Part shown: positions 1 to 6,012 of the stretch, in pieces
Layout: the number at the start of each line of letters is the position of its first letter
Position numbering within the stretch: position 1 is the first letter of the stretch
Assembly: GCA_046537735.1 (NCBI GenBank)
Contig: JBKHKH010000096.1
Location: forward strand, 1-7,627
Origin: JdFR-22 sp046537735
GTDB lineage: Archaea > Halobacteriota > Archaeoglobi > Archaeoglobales > Archaeoglobaceae
Direction of reading: 5' to 3'
DNA length: 7,627 nt
Notes under the pieces: model-generated
What the model saw: only the letters and a program-made list of their open reading frames with translations
What the model was told of the DNA's origin: nothing
Database searches by the model: none
Position numbers and translations under genes: made by a program

Positions 1-3
1 GGT

Positions 4-35
4 CCAGCTCTCTGAAGCTGGCTTTTAATTTTTTG
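4..35 (+). terminator. Hairpin plus T-tract terminator of an upstream gene
   Basis: A perfect 6-bp stem, CCAGCT at 4-9 with AGCTGG at 16-21 and a six-base loop, is followed directly by T-rich sequence at 23-34. This looks like an intrinsic-type terminator for a plus-strand gene ending left of the window. No coding sequence of that gene is visible here. Confidence 0.55.
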
Positions 36-53
36 TTAATGCTACTAACTTTC

Positions 54-61
54 TTTATAAT
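54..61 (+). promoter_or_regulatory. Possible TATA box of the 84-175 structured element
   Basis: TTTATAAT at 54-61 resembles an archaeal TATA box. With the usual spacing, transcription would start near 83-84, a few bases before the first helix of the structured element. It follows the upstream terminator directly, so it would begin a new transcript. No experimental support; the match is modest. Confidence 0.35.
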
Positions 62-83
62 TTGTAGCTATCCCGGCGGTGTT

Positions 84-175
84 TACAGGTACTGGAGAGA
101 GCGCAGGATGCTCTGGGTGCTGGCAGCCAGCTATATAACCCAGTACTGGTGGTAAAGCCACTAAGCTAAGCTAAG
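84..175 (+). ncRNA. Candidate structured RNA or 5' leader (four helices)
   Basis: Four helices can be drawn in 74 bases. P1 pairs 88-95 with 140-147 (GTACTGG/CCAGTAC plus one G-U pair). Inside it, P2 pairs 98-102 with 110-114 (AGAGC/GCTCT) and P3 pairs 119-123 with 127-131 (GCTGG/CCAGC). P4 follows, pairing 149-153 with 157-161. After P4 comes three tandem copies of CTAAG at 161-175. The layout is a closed three-way junction plus a 3' hairpin. It is not a tRNA, since there is no T-loop consensus or acceptor stem, and I see no clear ACA or C/D boxes. It could be a small RNA or, if transcription reads through, a long leader of the gene at 281. No T-tract ends it before that gene. Confidence 0.35.
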
Positions 176-187
176 ACTTGAGGAACA

Positions 188-195
188 TATAAATA
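188..195 (+). promoter_or_regulatory. TATA box of the actin-like gene
   Basis: TATAAATA at 188-195 is a strong archaeal TATA match, predicting a start near 216-218 and a leader of about 63 bases. A ribosome-binding-like GGGGTAGAT lies at 267-275, just before the ATG at 281. A 15-codon upstream reading frame (ATG at 215, TGA at 260-262) would begin almost exactly at the predicted transcript start. Confidence 0.6.
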
Positions 196-280
196 TTCTT
201 TCGCTTAACAGTAAATGAATAGAGACCCGAACACCTTTCAGGGATGTATTAGGGTTGATTGATACCGGGGTAGATAAAAA

Positions 281-1669
281 ATGGTCAAAGGACTGGATGT
301 AGGGACTGTAAATATCGTTTTTGCGGAAAAACAGAAAGGTTCCGCTGCCTTTGCCCGGCAAAGAAATGCTTATCTTGAGATCGATGATACCGAGCTCACC
401 AGAGCAATGTTTGATTCCGCGAGGGTCCTGTTCATGGAGAAGAACGGTAAAACCCTCGTACTGGGTGAAGATGCCGTGAAATTGGCCAGCATTCTTAAAA
501 AGGAAGTAATGAGACCGATCAGATACGGGGTTATCACTCCTGATGACAAGGACTCACTCTCCATGTTGAAGGTCATTGTGGAAAAGATAGTTCCTCCGGC
601 AGAAGATAATGAAATAATGTGTATATCTTCTTTGGCAAGACTTATCGACTCCCACATTGATATCGATTACCACAGAAAGACCCTCAAGGCCATGGCAAAG
701 AAATGGGGGTATGAAGTTACCCAAATTGACGAAGGTCTGGCCGTGATCTACTCGGAGCTGGGGAAGCACGGCTTTACGGGAGTAGGGATAAATGTAGGGG
801 CAGGTTACACCACTGTGACTATTGCCCACAGAGCCAGCCCCATTGCTTCCTTCAGTCTTGCCAAGGGCAGTGATTGGATTGAAAAAGAGGCAGCAGCTGC
901 AACGGGATTGAGCAAGTTCAAGATAAACTCCATAAGGGAAGATAATTTTTCTCTCAACTCCTCATATGAGGTGGGAAGTGTGGAGGGAGCTTTGACCATC
1001 TACTATGAAGCACTCATAAATTACATCACTACCAACCTCCACAAGGAGCTCACAGGAATCGATGTGCCTCAATCTGAATTTCCTGTGGTCATCGCTGGAA
1101 ATACAGCACTGACTGATGGTTTCGTAGAGTTATTCAAAGAAAAATTAAGCGAATCGGAACTGCCTATAAACATCAGTTCTGTGAACAGAGCCAAAGAACC
1201 GGTCTATACTGTCGCCAGAGGTTGCTTGATATCCGCATTGACACAAAGCGCATCCAGGGGCAAAGCATCGACGAAAACTGGATCCCAATATGGAACGGGA
1301 GCGGGAACTGGAGCACAAAAAGAACCAGAACCAGAAGCAGGAACAAGAGCAGGAACAGATAAACCTGTAAGATCAAGGGGGGAGCCCAAAAGGATTAGAT
1401 TGCCATCCAGAACGGGACAGCCACCTGAAAAGATCCTGGCAAGGTCTATGGCCAATATACCGTGTGTTTCCTCGGATGGAGTGGTAGTGGGAACTGTCCA
1501 TAATTTTACCGTGGACATGGAATCCGGTTCTCTGAAGGACCTGTGGATAAAGCCCAACAGCAGCTCTTTTTTGAAGCTCAACACTTACAGCGGATTGTAT
1601 GTTATTCCTTTTGAAAACGTGAGCTCGACAGCAGATTATATAGTGATAAAAACCCTGAAAGTAGAGTAG
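281..1669 (+). CDS. Actin-like ATPase fused to a C-terminal PRC-barrel domain
   Basis: This 462-residue protein has two parts. Residues 1-320 carry an actin/MreB/Hsp70 ATPase fold: phosphate-1 motif GLDVGTVN at 4-11 (MreB has GIDLGTAN), the MreB-like stretch RPIRYGVI at 78-85, a conserved-looking Glu in QIDEGLAVIY at 148-157, phosphate-2 motif GINVGAGYTTV at 169-179, and adenosine motif VVIAGNTALTDGF at 269-281. Residues 322-382 are a Gly/Thr/Ala/Pro/Glu-rich linker, encoded by low-complexity DNA around 1292-1357. Residues 383-460 fit a PRC-barrel: a GVVVGTVHNFTVD strand pair and a final YVIPFENVSS...IVIK strand. No signal peptide or transmembrane segment is seen, so it is cytoplasmic. Actin-like proteins bind ATP and often form filaments; archaeal PRC-barrels such as CdpB work with SepF in cell division. 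Linking a filament to the divisome or membrane is inference. The usual phosphate-2 Asp reads Asn171. Monocistronic, with its own promoter; no clear terminator follows. Confidence 0.85.
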   Translation: MVKGLDVGTVNIVFAEKQKGSAAFARQRNAYLEIDDTELTRAMFDSARVLFMEKNGKTLVLGEDAVKLASILKKEVMRPIRYGVITPDDKDSLSMLKVIVEKIVPPAEDNEIMCISSLARLIDSHIDIDYHRKTLKAMAKKWGYEVTQIDEGLAVIYSELGKHGFTGVGINVGAGYTTVTIAHRASPIASFSLAKGSDWIEKEAAAATGLSKFKINSIREDNFSLNSSYEVGSVEGALTIYYEALINYITTNLHKELTGIDVPQSEFPVVIAGNTALTDGFVELFKEKLSESELPINISSVNRAKEPVYTVARGCLISALTQSASRGKASTKTGSQYGTGAGTGAQKEPEPEAGTRAGTDKPVRSRGEPKRIRLPSRTGQPPEKILARSMANIPCVSSDGVVVGTVHNFTVDMESGSLKDLWIKPNSSSFLKLNTYSGLYVIPFENVSSTADYIVIKTLKVE

Positions 1670-1733
1670 AGGACTAAGTAATTAAACCGACCCCCTGGTA
1701 TCACCTTTAAGTTTACGACTTCATCTCATTAGA

Positions 1734-1757
1734 CCAGACATTGTCAATTATGTCTGG
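1734..1757. promoter_or_regulatory. 8-bp inverted repeat upstream of the surface-protein gene
   Basis: CCAGACAT at 1734-1741 and ATGTCTGG at 1750-1757 form a perfect 8-bp inverted repeat with an 8-base spacer, between the actin-like gene and the surface-protein gene. No T-tract follows, which argues against a simple terminator. It could be a protein-binding site or an RNA hairpin ending the first transcript. Confidence 0.4.
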
Positions 1758-1785
1758 AGGACCAGGTGGGGTCAAGAGCCGGGCA

Positions 1786-1838
1786 GGAGGTATAGGCTGG
1801 AGGTATAAGGGGTTGATGGCTGATGGCCCCTTATAATA
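1786..1838 (+). promoter_or_regulatory. Promoter with direct and inverted repeats overlapping the TATA box
   Basis: TTATAATA at 1831-1838 is the likely TATA box for the gene at 1888, predicting a start near 1860. Around it are GGAGGTATA twice (1786-1794 and 1799-1807, 13 bases apart) and a perfect 9-bp inverted repeat, TATAAGGGG at 1804-1812 with CCCCTTATA at 1827-1835. The right arm overlaps the TATA box, as a repressor operator would. The spacer holds a GATGGCT/GATGGCC tandem repeat at 1815-1828. The regulator is unknown. Confidence 0.5.
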
Positions 1839-1887
1839 CATCGATAATAATTTAAACATTAAAAAAGTAGAAGGGGATAGGGAAAAT

Positions 1888-4695
1888 ATGTTGAGCAAGA
1901 TTTTGAAGATTGGATTTGTAGTATTGATCACCATGCTGTTGACCACAGCTAATGCCAGCGCTCTCGACTCGAGTACTATGCAGTCCGATAATATTGCACT
2001 TAAACTTCTAGACATAAAGGAAGAGACCGGGAACACCATTAAAATCAATTATGGAGAAACCTTCAAGGCGGAAGTGAACTATCCTGCTGACTCTGATTCA
2101 ACTCAGTATATTGATATGATGGACAGAGATAATAATAACGAACGGGTCAAGCGTTATACGCTTGACTCGACAGGAGCACAGACCGTGAGTATATCGGATT
2201 CGGACTACGGTGCCGTCACCAACTTTACGTTTGTAGTGTATGCCGGTAAAAATGATGAGACCTTGAACACAACTGCTATGGGGAAGATCATCAAGGCGGA
2301 TATCACGGAACCTGAAATTGTTTTGAGCGTCAATAACCCCTCCACATCGATCGCAAAGGGTGACAAACTCAGAATATCTGGTTCTATAACTGCTACGGAA
2401 TATACCTGGCAGATAACGGGCCCCTATGACAGCAGTGATTTTTCAGTGCTTGCCAATAATGTGGATGTACTTTCAGGTACTCAGGAAACTGTCAGCTCTG
2501 GCTCGGAAGATGCGACTGTGGACGCAAGCGATCATGATATAGAGTTGAATATCCCCACGCACATCCTACTGGAGGATTGCGGGGGTAGCACAGGATCATA
2601 TACTTTCCGGGTGTGGAACAGCGATTATCCTGACGCAAAAGAATCCATCGATTTTAGTATTGTGGAACCGTCCGTCTCCTTGACGCTCGGGAAGGATGTG
2701 GTTAAATTGGGAGAGAGCCTGAAGGTCACAGGCAACACCAACGTGGCAGAAACGAACAGCGTTTACGATGATACCTCAATTGGGGATAACGGGATAACTG
2801 TTTATGTGTATAACAGCTCTCAAGATGAAGCACAGGATCTGGTAGAGAGTTTCCCTGTAAACGTAAAGAGTGATGGAAAGTTCGAGAAGGACATTGACTT
2901 CGATCTGGATTGGGATGCGGACACCACTTACAGAATAAAGGCGGTAGTTACTACGGGAAGTGGTTACTCCCAAGACAGTTCAGCATACGTTGAGGTGGAC
3001 TATCCGGAGGTAAGCTTCGCAATGAGTGATGTAACCTTCTCCCGAGGAGCGAAGGATATCAACTTTAGAGGTCAAGCAAGTCTATCGGCTGGAGAATCCG
3101 TTTACGTGAGAGCATCGGATCTGGCCCAGTTTGTAGTATCCGATTCCTATAGTACAGTGACAAAAGACGGCACTCAATACGTGAAAGCTATTGTGGGTGC
3201 GGACGGCTCATGGCAGACTGAAGATATGGACATTAAAACAGATGCCTCTATAGGATCATATACAGTCAAAGCATACATATTCGATCCTCAAACTAACTCT
3301 AAACTGGATGAGGACTCTATCAAGATCGATATCGTGGAACAAGAGCTGAGTGCGAATATTGATAGGACGTCTGTTCCCAAAGGAGGAAAGGTTAAGATAG
3401 ATGGGTCCACCACAGTTGACACCGTTTACATTTTCTGCAGTGAATCTGGTGTATTCCAGGGTGTAACCGAAAACCCCTCGGACACTCATACTGTAAGCTC
3501 TGCGGACATGGATGTCGGCGTAACCGATGATAAATTCTCCAAGACGTTGACTGTCAACGTGAAAAATGTTGAAACTGGAACGTACACTCTATACCTTTAT
3601 GCACCATCATCCCCCAATACGATAAAGGTAAATGAGGACCAGCAGAAAACATTCTCCGTAACTGTCAAAGAATCCGGGTTTGAGAGTGTACCGGAGAGCA
3701 CCACCATGGTCAGAGGAGATAAAGTGGACCTGGACTTCACTGTTCCTGACACGTCAAAGGATGATGTATATGCCGAATTCACTTTTGAAGGCTCCGGGAT
3801 AAAGATAAATCCTGACGAATACAGCCAATTTCAAAACCAGTTACCGGATAAAAACGGAGTTATCGAATTGGCCCTCTACCCGTTCTGGTTCTCTCCATCT
3901 GGTGTAGATATACTGGAACCCGACTACAACACATCTTCTTCAACGGCCATGGACAACTCTATTCTATTGCCAGCCGGTGACTACACATTAACAGCCGAAT
4001 TATTCAATAAGGATCCCGTGGAGTCATTAGAGGAACTTGAAATACCTGTCAAGGTAGTAGAGCCGGACATCAGTGTTGAAGTGCCAGGTGAAGTCAAACT
4101 GGGTGATGAGCTCAAAGTAACTGTCAAGACCAATAGAGGCGAAAACTACGATGGCATCTACGTGATTATAGGTAGGACAATGAATCCCTTGTCACAGAAA
4201 TTACTGACCGACGCGAATGGGGATGCGACAGCGAGTTTTGAGACTCGTGGGCTTGAACTGGGAACATATGAGGTTTATGTCAGGGATACCATTAGGACAA
4301 TCCACCCTGACTATAATATAGACGACTTCTACGACTGGGACCCGGCAACTGAGAGGGAGAAATGGGTAAAAGATGACGTTCTCATGACCAAGACAGTAAG
4401 CATTGTGGAAGAATTAACCGCCACTCCAACCCCTACCCCTACCCTTACCGCAACACCGACCGCAACACCGACCGCCACCGCCACACAGCCTACCCCAACA
4501 TCTACACCAGTAACCACACCCACTGCAACCCAGACGCCCACAGGAACACCTGTACAGACAGCTACTACGCCGACGACGACCGCTACACCCACTGCAACCC
4601 CTATACTCGATACAATAGATATACCGGGTTTTGAGCTGGTGTTCGCTGTGGGAGGACTGCTGGCAGCGCTATATCTGTTAAATCGCAGAACTTAA
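1888..4695 (+). CDS. Large Ig-like surface protein with PGF-CTERM anchor (S-layer/adhesin type)
   Basis: This 935-residue secreted protein begins with a signal peptide: a Lys-containing start, a hydrophobic core, and a probable cleavage after ASA at residues 23-25. After an N-terminal domain (about 26-140), six related beta-sandwich-like modules start near residues 141, 259, 371, 483, 593 and 724. Each opens with a short strand followed by a phrase such as KGDKLRISGS, LGESLKVTGNT, KGGKVKIDGST or LGDELKVTVKT. Residues 844-905 form a Thr/Pro stalk, probably O-glycosylated. The end is a PGF-CTERM signal: PGF at 913-915, a hydrophobic segment, and final NRRT. In archaea this tail is processed by archaeosortase A. 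The protein would therefore sit outside the membrane as an S-layer component or adhesin; which one cannot be told. The ATG is preceded by a GGGGATAGGG stretch at 1873-1882. The upstream promoter carries operator-like repeats. Confidence 0.85.
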   Translation: MLSKILKIGFVVLITMLLTTANASALDSSTMQSDNIALKLLDIKEETGNTIKINYGETFKAEVNYPADSDSTQYIDMMDRDNNNERVKRYTLDSTGAQTVSISDSDYGAVTNFTFVVYAGKNDETLNTTAMGKIIKADITEPEIVLSVNNPSTSIAKGDKLRISGSITATEYTWQITGPYDSSDFSVLANNVDVLSGTQETVSSGSEDATVDASDHDIELNIPTHILLEDCGGSTGSYTFRVWNSDYPDAKESIDFSIVEPSVSLTLGKDVVKLGESLKVTGNTNVAETNSVYDDTSIGDNGITVYVYNSSQDEAQDLVESFPVNVKSDGKFEKDIDFDLDWDADTTYRIKAVVTTGSGYSQDSSAYVEVDYPEVSFAMSDVTFSRGAKDINFRGQASLSAGESVYVRASDLAQFVVSDSYSTVTKDGTQYVKAIVGADGSWQTEDMDIKTDASIGSYTVKAYIFDPQTNSKLDEDSIKIDIVEQELSANIDRTSVPKGGKVKIDGSTTVDTVYIFCSESGVFQGVTENPSDTHTVSSADMDVGVTDDKFSKTLTVNVKNVETGTYTLYLYAPSSPNTIKVNEDQQKTFSVTVKESGFESVPESTTMVRGDKVDLDFTVPDTSKDDVYAEFTFEGSGIKINPDEYSQFQNQLPDKNGVIELALYPFWFSPSGVDILEPDYNTSSSTAMDNSILLPAGDYTLTAELFNKDPVESLEELEIPVKVVEPDISVEVPGEVKLGDELKVTVKTNRGENYDGIYVIIGRTMNPLSQKLLTDANGDATASFETRGLELGTYEVYVRDTIRTIHPDYNIDDFYDWDPATEREKWVKDDVLMTKTVSIVEELTATPTPTPTLTATPTATPTATATQPTPTSTPVTTPTATQTPTGTPVQTATTPTTTATPTATPILDTIDIPGFELVFAVGGLLAALYLLNRRT
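4417..4605 (+). repeat. Low-complexity Thr/Pro-codon tract (surface stalk)
   Basis: Irregular repeats of ACC/ACA/ACT and CCN/GCN codons encode the stalk ahead of the PGF-CTERM tail. There is no exact long repeat unit, but short phrases such as ACCGCAACACCG recur next to each other (around 4447-4470). Such tracts are prone to length change by slippage, so the stalk may vary between strains. Confidence 0.7.
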
Positions 4696-4711
4696 ACTGG
4701 ACAACCAATAA

Positions 4712-4735
4712 CTTTTTTAATTTTATTTTTAATCT
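4712..4735 (+). terminator. T-tract terminator after the surface-protein gene
   Basis: Three T-runs at 4713-4718, 4721-4724 and 4726-4730 follow the TAA stop at 4693-4695. Archaeal termination commonly uses such T-tracts without a strong hairpin, and none is seen here. The same A/T-rich stretch probably also holds the promoter of the lipoprotein gene, though no clean TATA box stands out. Confidence 0.5.
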
Positions 4736-4761
4736 TATGGAAATAAACATGGGGGGTTAAA

Positions 4762-5385
4762 ATGGGAACTAAGTGTTTAAGATGGGGTTCGCTTAAGATT
4801 GTCCTGCTTTTGGTGACAGCTTTATCTGTTGCTTTATCAGGATGTGCACAGGAGCCGTCGCAGGAACCCATGTCGTATTCTTATTCGTTTGAAGAGGATA
4901 TGCAGGGGTGGATCAGTGACGGGACCGACTTGGATAATCCACCAGTAAACTGGTCTGTGGAGAGGTCACAAGAGCTTGCCTATGAGGGTAATTCATCGAT
5001 TATGCTCTATCTGGATAATATGAACGATGCGGGCAAGATATGGATGGAGAGAGAGTTTGACGTCTCTCCCGATACCTTATACAACGTGAGCGTCTCTTAT
5101 ATGTTCGCTACAGGAGATTTTGGTGACGTCAATCTGTTCACCATTATAACTGGAGTGTCTCCAGTGTCACCTGAAGAGGCAGGCGATCTCGCATTCCAGG
5201 AAGACACAGGACACCATCTTGATGAGCAGGGTTTTGTGTGGCTGGAAAAGGACTACAACTTTGATGTACAATCCAGCTCAAATGGAAAGCTATATGTCAG
5301 TATTGGAGTGTGGGGAACATGGGAAACTCCTCGGATATACTTCGTAGACGATGTTGAGGTGAAGTTTACGCCGGTTGAACAGTAG
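4762..5385 (+). CDS. Membrane lipoprotein with probable CBM-like jelly-roll domain
   Basis: A 207-residue protein with a lipoprotein signal: KIVLLLVTALSVALSGC, where lipobox L25-S26-G27-C28 puts the lipidated Cys at 28. The mature part (about 38-203) looks like a carbohydrate-binding-module type beta-sandwich. It opens with YSFEEDMQGW, has a middle strand containing YEGNSSIMLYLDN, a WMEREFDVSPDTLYNVSVSY stretch, and closes with RIYFVDDVEVKF, where such domains often bind calcium. This assignment is from pattern only, with no catalytic motif seen. It would be lipid-anchored to the outer face of the membrane, perhaps binding surface glycans, including those of the neighbouring surface protein (inference). 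The start is supported by GGGGGGTT at 4751-4758; the ATG at 4749 inside that stretch reaches a stop after three codons. A hairpin terminator follows, so it ends its transcript. Confidence 0.75.
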   Translation: MGTKCLRWGSLKIVLLLVTALSVALSGCAQEPSQEPMSYSYSFEEDMQGWISDGTDLDNPPVNWSVERSQELAYEGNSSIMLYLDNMNDAGKIWMEREFDVSPDTLYNVSVSYMFATGDFGDVNLFTIITGVSPVSPEEAGDLAFQEDTGHHLDEQGFVWLEKDYNFDVQSSSNGKLYVSIGVWGTWETPRIYFVDDVEVKFTPVEQ

Positions 5386-5392
5386 TTGTGAT

Positions 5393-5457
5393 CTCAAAAC
5401 TATAATTAGTGGTATCGCGTGGATCAAGGCTCCACAACGCATTTCTGGTTTTTTGAG
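5393..5457 (+). terminator. Nested hairpin and T-run terminator after the lipoprotein gene
   Basis: An inner stem, GTGGA at 5419-5423 with TCCAC at 5431-5435, precedes a six-T run at 5449-5454. An outer inverted repeat, CTCAAAA at 5393-5399 with TTTTGAG at 5451-5457, encloses it. It lies 8 bases past the lipoprotein stop, and 18 bases from the stop of the minus-strand microprotein. It could also help end that opposing transcript. Confidence 0.6.
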
Positions 5458-5474
5458 TTAAAATTAAATTAGAT

Positions 5475-5576
5475 CTAGATCTTCCACAGAGTGCATTTCC
5501 TGCAGTTGTCACTGGGTCTTGACCCGCACACAGCGCAGATCTCACTTGTTTTTCCCAACACGGTTTTTCTATCCAT
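5475..5576 (-). CDS. Zinc-ribbon-like microprotein, 33 residues
   Basis: Reading from the ATG at 5576 on the minus strand gives 33 codons and a TAG stop. The product contains two CxxC knuckles, C14-A-V-C17-G and C25-R-K-C28, separated by seven residues, as in treble-clef or zinc-ribbon microproteins. The rest is basic and polar, ending in TLWKI. A TATA-like ATATATAT at 5617-5624 predicts transcription from about 5594. That would suit either the ATG or an in-frame GTG at 5591 as a nearly leaderless start, adding five residues. No strong ribosome-binding site is seen. Archaea encode many tiny zinc-binding proteins of unknown function; a nucleic-acid or partner-protein binding role is inference. 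It could still be a chance frame, but the ordered Cys pairs and fitting promoter argue for a gene. Confidence 0.5.
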   Translation of the reverse strand: MDRKTVLGKTSEICAVCGSRPSDNCRKCTLWKI

Positions 5577-5616
5577 CTTTTTTGCTATCACTATAGACTA
5601 AATCCACTGATTGAAC

Positions 5617-5624
5617 ATATATAT
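5617..5624 (-). promoter_or_regulatory. TATA box for the minus-strand microprotein
   Basis: ATATATAT at 5617-5624 sits in the imperfect palindrome GAACATATATATTC (5613-5626) and reads as a TATA box on either strand. On the minus strand it predicts a start about 18 bases before the microprotein ATG. The spacing is the reason for assigning it to that gene. Confidence 0.45.
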
Positions 5625-5684
5625 TCTTATCGGTATCTGTTCTATGGTCATCATATGGAGATAGTTCAAAATGCTATAGAATTA

Positions 5685-5692
5685 TTTAAATA
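5685..5692 (+). promoter_or_regulatory. TATA box of the DUF5654-like gene
   Basis: TTTAAATA at 5685-5692 is a good archaeal TATA match. The usual spacing puts the transcript start at about 5714-5716, on or next to the GTG start codon. This points to a leaderless or very short-leader mRNA. Confidence 0.55.
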
Positions 5693-5715
5693 CTTTCAAT
5701 TTCAATAGTGTTGGG

Positions 5716-5943
5716 GTGATAGATTTGGTATTTAAAGGGGAAGCAATAGATAAGTTCGCTGCCCTGATAGTGGCAGCATTCGGGCTTATTGCAGCTCTGG
5801 CCTGGAATGATGTCATTAAAACAATTTTCGCTCAAGTATTTGGAGCAGCTGAGAGCGTATCTGCTATGCTGGCTTATGCCATCATTGTGACCATACTGGC
5901 AGTTATTGCAACCATATGGATAGGCGGGGTCTCAGCAAGCTAA
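5716..5943 (+). CDS. Small two-helix membrane protein, DUF5654-like
   Basis: This 75-residue protein has two hydrophobic segments. The first (about 14-38) contains AAFGLIAALAWNDVIK, a phrase I associate with the archaeal DUF5654 family of small membrane proteins. The second spans about 50-69 and ends in a short polar tail. The function of that family is unknown to me. The start is ambiguous. GTG at 5716 matches the predicted transcript start and would be leaderless. Alternatively TTG at 5725 lies four bases after GGGGTGAT (5713-5720), which resembles the archaeal Shine-Dalgarno GGAGGTGAT, giving 72 residues. It is monocistronic, with a TATA box before it and a T-tract after it, and convergent with the minus-strand gene at 6004. 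Confidence 0.75.
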   Translation: MIDLVFKGEAIDKFAALIVAAFGLIAALAWNDVIKTIFAQVFGAAESVSAMLAYAIIVTILAVIATIWIGGVSAS

Positions 5944-5998
5944 AGGAGAAAAATAATGCATTTGTGTAGTGATACTGGCCAATCTTCAGAGAACATTC

Positions 5999-6012
5999 TT
6001 TTTTTATTTTTT
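5999..6012 (+). terminator. T-tract terminator in the convergent gap
   Basis: Seven T's, one A and six T's at 5999-6012 lie 56 bases past the stop of the DUF5654-like gene and fit a plus-strand T-tract terminator. The tract overlaps the last codons (Lys-Lys-stop) of the convergent gene. For that minus-strand gene, a five-T run at 5949-5953 on its own strand may play the same part. Confidence 0.5.

Noticed and set aside
70..175. tRNA gene in the structured element
   Set aside because: There is no acceptor stem closure of tRNA type, no T-loop consensus and no anticodon arm of standard size.
1204..1584. 126-codon minus-strand frame opposite the linker and PRC-barrel
   Set aside because: It exists because the low-complexity linker DNA lacks stops on the other strand; the plus-strand protein has clear motifs.
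1713..2048. 111-codon minus-strand frame across the surface-protein promoter
   Set aside because: Antisense to the signal peptide and promoter repeats of a well-supported gene; Pro- and Ser-rich with no domain-like features.
4329..4592. Val/Gly-repeat minus-strand frame opposite the Thr/Pro stalk
   Set aside because: It is the mirror image of the repetitive stalk codons and has no independent support.
5471..5482. Perfect 12-base palindrome AGATCTAGATCT
   Set aside because: It overlaps the stop codon of the microprotein and has no loop; short palindromes of this kind arise by chance.
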